Of a DNA stretch of 64,000 nucleotides, positions 11,089 through 23,000 are shown in pieces. The stretch lies in contig CM055097.1 of assembly GCA_029204225.1 (NCBI GenBank), positions 25,885,039 to 25,949,038 on the forward strand, in the 5' to 3' direction. This stretch comes from Diphasiastrum complanatum. Lineage: Eukaryota > Streptophyta > Lycopodiopsida > Lycopodiales > Lycopodiaceae. Numbering within the stretch: the stretch's first letter is position 1; each line of letters opens with the position of its first letter. A model generated the notes under the pieces. The model had not been told where the DNA came from and made no database searches. It saw nothing but the letters and a program-made list of their open reading frames with translations. A program made the position numbers and the translations under genes.

Positions 11089-14000
11089 CTGCAAAAATGC
11101 CAATATTTCCATTTAACTATCTTTGAGCTCATAAACCCGTCATACTACTCTTACAGCCGAAGTTTAACATGTAGTGGATTCGTTGATGACTAGGGGTTCA
11201 GGTAATGAGGAAATAGGGGAAAATTGATATAATTTGGAACAGTGCTGTTGAGCTTATCATTAAAAGACAACTTAGAGAAATTCTAAAACAAGACTATCAA
11301 TGCCAGGGTGGACTTATAAATTGGAACAAAAGCTGAAACTGGAGACATGGAGACCAAGATGGGGTCAAGTAAGTTGAGAATACATCATCTAGATGCAGAT
11401 CAAGCAAAAGCTCAATAGAACAAATCACCAGGTTCTCACAATGAAAACACTAATAGCTACATGAATCTAAAGCTTCCTACACTTAGCAAAGTTTAACCTT
11501 AGATTCTTCGCTCTCCAAGCTTCAAACCAAAGACCTCACAATTGAGTTCACATGCGCTGGTTTTACAGTATGCTTATGTACAACTAGCATGTCAGTTTAT
11601 CTCTTAAGGCTCATGTGATCAGGAGGTGCAGGAATGAGGTGAGACCATCGGGTTCAGAAAACCCCAAAGGTTCTTAAGCTTGCACAAGATGGACTTGGAA
11701 AATGCCAAGAAGTGAGTGAATTGGTTACTGTAAAAAAATGCATATCATTAACATGAGCATTGTCAAAATAGTTGCAAGACATCTTAAGTATGCAGTTCAT
11801 TGGCCTCCAACTGAAGAACAATAAGACACATTGAACTGTCAGGAGCCAATTTTTTAGCAAGTTCCCACCAGAAACCACCATAAATTATGTATCTTTGTTA
11901 AGGCTAATTATCAGACCCTCGATTTGAATGATCTCGAAAAGGATTAGCTCATGACAGTAAGAGGCTCTGACGGTATGTACAACTGGCCAAGCAGTGTAAT
12001 TGTGGAAGATGATCAACAACTATTGGGGATGCTAGTATACAACACAAGGGCGATTTCAAAGACAATGGCATGATGAAAATAAACGTCTTTTTCCTTCTAT
12101 GGATTGGGCTACTGTTGTTGCTTACACCCAAGTTGTGGCAAATGCACCTAGAAAACAGATTGAAGGATTAAGATTTTATCATCTTGTGTACGATGTTTTC
12201 TATATACAGCCCCTAGAAATATTGGGAACATGGATTTAAATTCCTTAGAGACCAGACAAAAATACTGAGCTGAAAGAAAAGCTCTGTATGGACATTGATA
12301 GGGACAACAGCTGTGGTGGAACAGGAAGGAAGCAAATTTTATCAAGAAGAAAGCGGTAACTATTGTCGATAGCTCGTTTTAAGGTTGACACAAATAGTGC
12401 AGAAGCTTAATACTAGATCACAGGGAAGACAAAATTAGTGGTTCAGGTTTGAGAGATTCAAAACATGGATGCCAAAGGTGGTGGGCTTAAGCACCAGCTA
12501 CAAGGCGAGGATAAGCAAGACCATGTTTGATCAAGGTTAAGAACTTGATCTTGTATTATTAGTACTAGACTAGAAAATGGTTATCACTAAATTGAAATGG
12601 TTGCCATAGAGAAATGCCAAAATCCTACTAGACAGGACAACGATGACAATAAATAACATCAGTAAAGGGAAGATTTATTGAGGTTGTAGGAGTGATAGAT
12701 CGAGATTGTAGATGCAAGAGACGTCAGTATAGACCCCTCAAATATGGATAAAATATTTGACAATGCCATGTTGCTTAAAAAGGGGAAATATGTAGAAACA
12801 AAAGACTGGACCGTACAATATTCAGATCAAGTTGTTGTATGAAGACCCAAGACAAAATGTTGCATTCTACTATGAAGGCAGAGAGGGTAAGTGCAGAAAA
12901 CTAGCAGTAGTTTTTACTTCCAGACTTAATCAGCAAGACTGAAAAGCTCACATAGTTAATGAACATTACGATTCAAAAGAGATTAACTCTTGCTTGGCAT
13001 ATCTGTGGGTCAAGGTCAAAACAACATTTCTGCAGCTGAAGACAGGCTAGCAAGGCTTGACTTTTGTTGGAGATTTTGCAAGATCCACTTTGAACGCACA
13101 ACCAAATAACACCAAAAATTCGTCTTTTTGTCATCAATTAAATACTGGAACACAGAGGAACTCATATATTCATTCTCCATGACAATGTTTTGTGATGGTC
13201 CAAAACTAAAAGGAAGAACCAACTTTTCTGACCAGAAAATTTCTCTGTTTCAGAAATGAGATATGCAAGGAAGGATGCTACTCGACAATAACAAGTTCAT
13301 GGAGTTCATAGTGGGTCAATTATACCCTAGAAGACTTAACAACCAATCTGTATCAAAGTGCTAGAAAAATCTTCTCATTAAATCACACAGCACAATTTAC
13401 ATATATTAACTCTGCTTTTGATATTGGGTTGATACATTTCTAGACGATCATTCTTTGAGAAGCTCTTGAATCTACCAGGGCTCAGTAAGCCTTAACCTTT
13501 CTTACTCTCTGATTTGATATAAGAATGTGCTATTCCAACAATATTACAATCAAAGGAGCAATAATCATCCTTAAATATAGCTAGCTTGTCATAAAGGCGT
13601 ATTTAGTTAAGGCCTTCAGATTTCTTTGCTATGCTATTCTAGATCTGTCAAAGAACTTTTTCAAAGTAGCATTCATCCACTTCTCTACAATGGAATTGAT
13701 AATATGCTGCTAAGTGAACTCAGAAGTGTCTCACTGCTTAAATAATATTCAACCTTACTAAGAACAATACGGTAAACCTTAGGCATGAATAGCCCTACTA
13801 TAACTTTTAAGATAAATGAGAGACACACACACATACACACCTGAAGGTGTATCAATGTTTGCCTGCACTTCGTCTTCATCAATCAAACTGTCCAAAACAA
13901 ACCCATATACATTATACCAATTATTAAAGTCAATGTTGAGCCATGTTACCTAGAGCACATCTTTAAATAACTGCGTACATGCCAATTACCTTATATTCCA

Positions 14001-17000
14001 TTCATTATCTTCATGCAGTGCAACTTTTGAAACAAGCGCAGCATTGGCGAGTTCAGCTTCTGCTCTAGCCTTCTCTAAGGCATCACGAAATGGCTTATTT
14101 TCTGCATATTCACACTGCCACAAACACCAGGAATTTCCATGTTTGAACACAAATAAGTAATTATTTTGAAAGACATATAAATGAATGATGTGCATGAAAA
14201 GCATAAGAAATATTTGAGCGCAAGCTTTATTATAGAGGCATCACACATCGCCATGAATTACGTTACCATTAAAGCATACTGAACTATGGAAGTAGTACTC
14301 TAGAATGATTTCTTTATCACAAAAATTGGACCCTTGGTAGCCCAAGGATGAATCAACCTTTACAATTACAATTACCAGTGATCTATTTTTTTCTCGTATT
14401 CCAATGATGTTTTTTAAGTGACATGGGAGCCTTCACAGATGAAAGTCTTTGTAAGTACCAAGAATGGTATATAATAGAGCAATATAAAATATGTACAAAG
14501 TCGGTTTTTTGGTCATACAAGTGTACAATACATCTCTGTAACAAAAGCAAGGACTAACAATCCATCTCTGTAACAAAAGAAAAGCTAAACAAGGATTAAC
14601 AATTTGAACAATATAAAGCACTAACTCTTTCTTAACAAAGAACAACTCTAGTATACCGTGAGGTACAAAAACAAAAAACATGATCATCTCAAGAGGCTCA
14701 TCATGAATGGACGGTCAGAATAAATAATGCTGCGATGCTAACTAAAGATGTCCAATGTGTACGCAGCGCAGGATCTGTCCTAAAATGAAAATATTTTGTT
14801 AAGATTCATGGAGAAGGTTTTCTACCTGAGAACTTGTAGAAATTTGAAACCAAAGCCCTAACTGAGCAATAGCAAGAGAAATCTCCACAATCATAAGCTA
14901 CCAAATTAGGAGCCTTAGTGGCCATTTATACTAATCATAAGCTATCCACCTTCAATTAACTGGAGAGAAGTATAGATATTTAAATCTTAGGGCTCAAATT
15001 AGGAACCATGTAAGATAGTGTTCCTAAGCTTGTCAAATGTAATAAAAAGTGTGTCCAGTGATAATAAAGTCGAATAACATCCTAATACCTAAAAAGCAAT
15101 ATAAAAATATATGATGTATGTGTGATGCCTATCGTTACGTCCATGTCTAATTACCGAGAATTTGGAATAATCCTACACATGAGCAGTAGGCCTCTAGTTG
15201 TTGAGTTTATAAGTTATGCCTCAAAATTCCATTCAAGGCCAAATTTGTAGTTAATAACCTTGGGAGGGCCCAGGCACCCCAATTGTAACAGGTGGAGCAG
15301 TACATCATGTTTGAGGATAATTTGCACAATGAGAGGTATCAACAATAACTCTAGTTGTGTTTGGTATGTAGTGGGGTTGCATCGACACATGCACGAGCAC
15401 TTCGGGGCCTATATAGGAAGTATAAGAACTCACCCTCCTGAGCTTTCGGCTTTTGGTTACCAAGTTCCTTACCTCATTAACATTCAGACACCATGGCTCG
15501 GGGATGAAGCTATTGTTGTTTGATCTCTAGCTTTTAATCAGTTGGGTGGTTTGGCTCCACTGTCACTCCTTTTGGTGCTTTGTAAGCAAGATCTATAGGT
15601 GTTATTCTTTATATTGGCATCAGAGCTAGAGCTCACATCAATCAAAAGGTAAGCTGTGGTTGCTTTTCCTCAGATTTTGGTAAGAAATCATTGCTTTTTT
15701 CTTCTTCACAGTTGGTGGTAGATTCCTTCATAAGTGGTGTAGCATACTATCCCTATGGAAGTGGGGGCCATTCCAAAAGTTAGTCGTATCTATCGTTGCA
15801 ATCCGAAGGAGAACAGGGCACCAAAAGGACAATGACGGGGGTAGATTCCTTCGTAAGTGGTGTAACATACTATTCCTATGGAAGTGAGGGCCATTCCAAA
15901 AGTTAGTCGTTTCATCGTTGCAATCTTAAGGAGGACAGGGCACCAAAAGGACAATGACTGGGGACAATATGGTGAGTCACGTCTTGTACTGGTGGTAATG
16001 AAGTAAAAAACAAACGAAAACTCACGTAAAAGGTCAAAAATCACCTAAGATATAAAGCAGTGAGGTGGATGCATTGGATATCTAAATTAGGAAAGAGGGA
16101 GAAATAGGTCTCAAATTTAGTAACTCAATTCTCTAATTCATTTCCATCAAGAGAGCTAGAATAAACAAAGATCTAGACTTTCTCGCAAAAATCACGAGTA
16201 GGAGAGGCTATAGAAATGTGGATCAACGATAGTAGAGGTGGAACTTGGAGTGACAATTTGTGCCTCAAGTTGATCAAATCAGGAGCCAAACTCATCAAAG
16301 CAGGCCCCAGACTCTTGTCGCATAAGCTGAAATTGCTAAAGAAGGGTGTCCATAGCAGAAGGCTGAGGAGTCTTGTCAGTGTCAGAAATTACAGATGCAA
16401 AGGCCACACAGGTCATGATAGGAAGAATGCGGAAGAGCACAAACCTGAGCGAGAGGACACTGGTGATTGCCTCAACGTAGGCTCTCAAATCCAGCCAAGA
16501 TAGCTCATTGAAAATGGTGGTAAAAAGAGTGAAAATGTCCCTTGAAAATCCGCAAAGGATGCGAAGAAAAAGGGCTCGAATCTAGTGATGGAAGCCTCAA
16601 GATGGAGCGCCAAAAACCATATAGATCAATGTGTATGGTGGCTGAAAAACCAGCAAGAGTAGCCTCAAAAAGGAGCGCTCGAAACTCAAAAAAAAAGGTG
16701 GAAAGGTGGCTGGAAAATCCAGTGATGGTAGCCTCTCGTAGTAGCACTGAAAACACTGAGAAATGGTAGGAGAAGCCTAAAGCCAAAGTTCTAATTGAGA
16801 AATGGTAGGAGTCGTCCCCAAAATCATATGCTACCAAATGAGGAGTCTTAGTCGCCATATGTACTAGTCATAAGCCACCTTCCTCCAAATTCACAGGAGG
16901 GAAATACTGAAATTCAAATATTCGGCCCAAATTAGGAACCATGTAAGAGTATTCTTGGGCCTCCCAATAAAATGTGCATGTCCACTGCTAATAAAGTCAA

Positions 17001-20000
17001 ACAGCATGCTAATCCTGAAAGCGATATAAAAATAAATGACGCCACTATTACGATGTATCAATGATGTCTGTAATGGCCATCATATGGATATGTATGTCCA
17101 TAACAAAAGCTTTGAAAGATCCACATTGCTAGTGTGTCACACCTTTAATGCGCAAAGTTTCAACTAGTCATGCAAGAGAGTCAACTTGTTTTGTTGCTTT
17201 CATGGAGGCACACACCTAGTTAGCCTACACCAAGCATGAAGGCATAGAGAATTGATTATGAGGTCGAGCCAGACATGGAAGACTTCTATATGTTTTGTGT
17301 AATATAGACTGCATAGGTAGAGCACCTACCTACATGTAGTTTCTTCTACCATACATCTCTCCAAAGCTTTAGCAACATAAAAAGACTCCTCAAAGTATTT
17401 ATTTTAGCAACAGGTGCAAAAGTATCTTCGTAGTCAATTCCTTCCCTCTGAGCATATCCTTTGGCTACTAATCTGGCTTTATACTTATCTATAGAACCAT
17501 CAGACTTAAACTTGGTTCTATAAATCCACTTGCAACCAATTGGTTTCTTACCTACTGGAAGTTCAACAAGATCCCATGTCTCGTTTTTCATAATAGAACT
17601 GTATTCCTCATCCATAGCAGTCTTCCAAACTTGTTCCTTTGTAGCATCTTCATAAAATAAAGGATCCTCTGAATCCAACACTGAAGCCATAAATGCAGAA
17701 TGCGTTTCTTCACCATCTTCACAATAGTTGACACTTGAACGTGTCAATCTCTTAGCTCCTTGTTGACTCGATTCTCCCTCATCCAAAATTTGACTATCTT
17801 GTATAGTCTCACAATACCATCTTGGTAATTTCTTTGAAGGTGACGTAGAAGGAGAATAAGTATCAAATTCTTGACCTTTCCTTACGTTTACCAAGATCCA
17901 CCTGTGTACTCACCCTTGGTACAATTTGTGTAGAAGCTGTATCACATGGACCTGTATCTTCCTGAACATCATCTATAACACGAGTTTTTGATGTAGGAGA
18001 AAATACATCCTCATGAACTTCTAGGTTAGAAGACTCACTTTCTTCAAACACAACATCCCTGCCCATAATCACCTTGTTACTGGTAAGATTATAAAGGCGA
18101 TATGCTTTCTCTTCCTCATAACCCAGGAATAAACACTTGATTGCCTTTGAATCAAGTTTTTGACGATTATCTTTAGGAACGTGAGCATATGCAATACAAC
18201 CAAAAACTCGTAGATGATCCACTTTAGGTTTTATACTTGTGAAAGCTTCTTCTGGAGTTCGATTGAGAATGGCTTTTGTAGGACTTCTGTTGAGTAAGTA
18301 AACTGTTGTACAAACTGCTTCGCCCCACAAATGATTCTTGAGGTTCTTACCTCGTAGCATGCTTCGAGCACTCTCCACAATAGACCTTTCTTTCTCTCGG
18401 CTACTCCATTATGCTGTGGTGTATCTGTCGAAGCAAATTGTCTCTTGATATCTTTGCAGAATTCCTGGAACTCTGCAGATATGAACTCACCTCCCTTATC
18501 TGAACGTAGAATCTTGATTTGCTTTCCTGTTTGCTTCTCAACAAGTGATTTGAACTGAGTAAAGAACTTAAAAGCTTGACTCTTATACTTCAGCAAGTAT
18601 ATCCATACTTTCCTGGAAAAATCATCCACGAATATCATGAAGTAAGATGCTCCCCCTATAGACTCAGTCTGCATGGGACCACATAAGTCTGTATGAACAA
18701 GCTCCAAGATCTCCTTGGCTCTATATGCTCCATCCTTAGGAAACTGCATACGATGATGCTTGCCCATAACACATCCTTCACAAATTTTTTCCGAAGATAC
18801 AATATTAGGTAATTTTATTACCATATTATTGTCTTTTAGAACCTGTAAGCTTTTATAGTTCAAATGTCCAAACCTTTCATGCCACATCCTGCTCTCCATG
18901 CCATCAGAAGCTGCACAAACCTGATGATCCGATGTAGATGCATCAAGTTTATAAAGTCAACCTTCCAAAGATCCTTTGACCACAACTTTGTAACCTTTGT
19001 TTTTGTCTTTGATAAGACACTTCTGATCATCAAACTCAACTTTCATATTCTGTTTAGTTATAGCAGAAACTGAAAGTAAATTCTTCTTTAAGCCTGGAAC
19101 ATAGAGAACATTCTTAATTTTTCCTCTATTCCTTGAAGGTAAATGTACTCTCACTATACCTCTACCTTTGATGTCGTAAGAAGAATTGTCTCCAAGCTTG
19201 ACATGTACATTTACACTAGTGTCATCAAACTGTGTAAACAACTCACGATGTGGTGTCATATGTTGCGTTGCTCCAGAATCAATGTACCAACAATCATTAG
19301 AGTTCTTTGATGTTGAAGTTGAGAATAACTCATAGCATCCCACAGCTTCACTTTTGTCTTCGTCTTCAGTGAAGTTGCCTGACTGCTTCTTCTTGTCCTG
19401 GATAGCCTTCTTTTTCCTGCACTCAAACGCAAAGTGACCATATTTACCACAAAAGTTACAATTCCCATTTCTCTTTGGATTGGACTTCAAATTGTCTCCT
19501 TTTTCCGAATTGTCCTTGCTTTCCTGATACTGATCCTTTTTACCTCCTTTCTTCTTGCCCTTCTTACCTTGATTCTTGGTAAAGCAACCCAACTCCTTGA
19601 AATCTTCCCTAGACATCAAGTTTTGTCTTCGTAACTCTTCTTGAAGTAGCAACCCATTTAGCTCGTCGAATGTTGGTTCCCTCAAACTCAGTGTCATAAC
19701 GAAGTTTTGATATTGAAATGGTAAGCTATTCAAATTTGTACAAGAGTATTATCAAGTACAATTTCTCCTATAGAAGACAACTGATCTCTTAGATCCTTCA
19801 GCCTGGAAATAGAATCCGTAATGGATTCTTCTGATTCCATTTTCAAGCTATGAAGTTAGAACAATGCTCGAGACTTACTCACCGTTTCATATGTATTCCT
19901 AAGGATATCCCATGCATCCTTAGGCCCGACTGCATTCCTGATCAGAGGAATAACCTTATCCTTCTATCTTGATCGTTGAGACCGTGAGCCATCACCTCTT

Positions 20001-23000
20001 GTCCCATGACAATTTCCCAATAATCTTTGTGCTGAAGTATATTCTGAAGTTTGAACTTCCACAACCTGTAGTTAGATCCATCTAACTTGCTTGACTCCGG
20101 TAAAACAGATTCATGCAGACTTCCCATCTTTGTCGTACAAAAATGATAGGATTTCTACGAGGGATATGACTGCATGCAACAATCTATTAATTGTCACCTT
20201 CCCTGGATACCACCTGTCCAGATACTACCACCCTTAGTTGCTGCCGATTTGGATAACACCTGCCCGGATCCTGTCTATCTGATTGCAGCCTGTTCCAGAT
20301 AGAACCTGTCTAGTTCTGATCTGATCTGTCCTGGTTCTAACTTCTTCAAATAACGCCTGTTCTGATCGCTACCTTTGAACTGACCTCCCTCAATTGATGC
20401 TTATCCTGAATTTGATCTTGACCTTTGCAGATGTTGCTATCCCCAGGTAGAACCTACACTGGTTGTTGCCATCCTCAGCTCTTGCCTTCAGCAGCTGCTG
20501 CCGTCCTCAGATGATGCTATATCAGTTGTTGCCTCCATTGCTGCAGATATAACCTGCACAAGTTGTTGCCTATCCTGACCTGATCTTGCCGCCCTCAGAT
20601 GCGCATGCACCAACCGTTCTGAATGATCTTTGATGCTGTCCTGGATGCTGCCTTCCTTAGCTACACCTGTCTTAGGTGCTACCACTCTCAGAACTGCCTG
20701 CGCCAGATGCTGCCTCCACCAGAATTGCCTGCGCCAGATGCTGCCTCCGCCAGAACTGCCTACGCCAGATGCGTAGAATCGTAGTGATTCACAAATCAGA
20801 GTAGACTAATCTTATTAGTACTCATGCGAAACATCAATCACAATATGAAGAAGAGAGACTGCAAGAAGCTATGCTTCATAAACTAAAAACTGAGATAACA
20901 ATGGAGGTGGGCGCCCATCTGCTCTTATAGAGACTGCCCATACTCAAAAGCAAAAGCTATCCTTCTACAATAGCAATTGGAATGGTAATTATGAAGTCTT
21001 AAAAGAGAAATCTATGCTATCTTAGTTAAAATAGATTTCTATACTAGTCTAGCAAAATTGGTACTAACTTAGGTACCTACACTAAAAATAGATAGTACCT
21101 ATACTAAAAATACATATAGGGCTTCTAGCACGCAGTCTGGCCTCTACAATTAATTAATTAACCATTAATTCCTAACACTCAGCTAGAATACCTATGATAA
21201 ATAAACTGAGTTTTACTCAGATTCGTAATGAGCTTTGAGAATCCTTGTGATATGGCCATATTCGGTTAAGGACCTCAAATAGTCCTAAAATGCTAGACCG
21301 GCCCTCCAGTGTTCTAGATTATTGGTCACGCCTAGATTTTATTCCACGTCAAGGCCTGTTGGTGACTAGTAAGCTTGAGAGGACCCAGTCACTCTAATTG
21401 AGACATATGGAGTAGTGCATGTACATGTGACTGATATAGGCAGGAGGTATGCATGTAGAGCTGTAACCTATTTATAGTTGACTTGCATGGGGATTGCATG
21501 TGCTCATGCATAGGATCCTACTCTCTATATTTCGAGGTAGTGATTATTCCGTCGACGACTTGGTCTAGGTTACCTGAGCTGTCACATTGGCATGGCTTGG
21601 GGGCTAGATCCAGGAGGATTCTCCAAGAGGGATCTAGGACTGGTTGGGTGGTTTTGCTCCACAGTCTCTCTTGTGTTTTCCTATCCTCATCTTAGGGGAT
21701 TCTCCCTAGTGGTCTTTACATTGGTATCAGAGCCCGGCTAAGATGCAGTTTTTGGAGGGGATGGAGAGGAATTCTACATCAAATGGGAATTGGAACGCAC
21801 TTGGATTTATGTCCCGGATGGTGTGCTGTTTTTTCAAGGGAAATTGGGTTTGGATTCACTAATTCTTGTTTGAAAGAGTGCTCATCTCCTTGTTTGATTC
21901 TGTGTAGAGATGCTTGGGAATTGTGTGAATTCATTCTTATGGTTTCTGAAGCCTTGAGAAAGTTTCCGTTTGAAGTAGAATGATGTGCAAGAGTAGATCC
22001 ATTTCTTAGTTTAAATCTGTTTTTTGAATGAACAATTTGCATGAATCCATACTGTTTAGACAGATTAAATTCAGGTTAGTAGCAGTTGGTTTGTTGATAG
22101 ATTGATGATGTATCCTGAATGAATGAACTAATTGTTGTTGTGAATCTTGAATTTAATGTTTGCACGTGAGGATTTGAGCTATTTTCTAGAAAGATCCTCT
22201 TGTATTTAATGCAAATCTGTAAAACATAGAATGGAAATGGCAAGTTGCCCATCCTCTGGGAAAATAGATATACAAACGGATTTTGGATACATGCAGTAAG
22301 AAACCCTGTGAAACATTCCTTGGAATGTTGCTCACTGCTTTTGAAGAGTGTAACCCTGTAGTTAATTGCTTTATGCTTTCTACTTTTGAAGAGTGTAACC
22401 CTGCAGTTAATTGCTTTCTGCTTTACTCTCGGCCTGGTAATTGACCAGTGAGTGCTTCTATCCTTATCTCAACTCTGTTGGTTTCCTGAAAAACGATGTA
22501 GATCCCAAGCAGTGTTTGGAACCTGTTGGTTGATTCAGTCGTGAAGCCATGTTTGATGTGATCTGCCTGGAAACTAATTGGTTCCCACTTGGGGTATGGG
22601 ACATCAGTGATTTCAAAGAGGAAATTCTTGTGTGAGAATGATCTGTAGGCCAGTGGTTAGTATTTACATTAATAGTAATGCTAACGGTTGAAACCATTAA
22701 TTAAAACTTGTTTAGGGTATTTGGAGAGGTTATGAGATATAGATCCGGATCCCTCAATGGTATCTCATAAATTCCAAATCAGAAACCCTTAAGAACTATT
22801 TCTCTTTTATTTTAAAACCTCTACTTTTTAGAAATCTCTTAAATACAAGACAATTGGATTGAGAATCATATAATCCCTTCCAGTGTAGAACTAGGTTCTG
22901 AAGGACTATTTAAGTTATATGAATTCATGCTTCCATTTCAGGTTTGTGAATATAGCTCAGAATCAATTAATGTTTCAATTGATTAAGTGGAATTTAGACT

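Larger units (their letters stand above)
17346..21177 (-). mobile_element. Truncated Ty1/Copia element (5' LTR, leader, gag to early RT)
   Basis: A minus-strand Copia element runs from an LTR ending at about 21177, through a repeat-rich leader and gag start at 20127, to reverse transcriptase broken off near 17400. The 3' half of RT, RNase H and the 3' LTR are missing. Its coding family is close to the copies at 28.7-32.4 kb and 44-49 kb, judging from shared gag starts ([20 protein letters not shown] and similar). It lies in the large UBA5 intron in the same orientation as the gene. Confidence 0.85.

Noticed and set aside
16216..16858. Possible host gene on either strand
   Set aside because: Frames coincide with an imperfect minisatellite and show no domain or splice partners.
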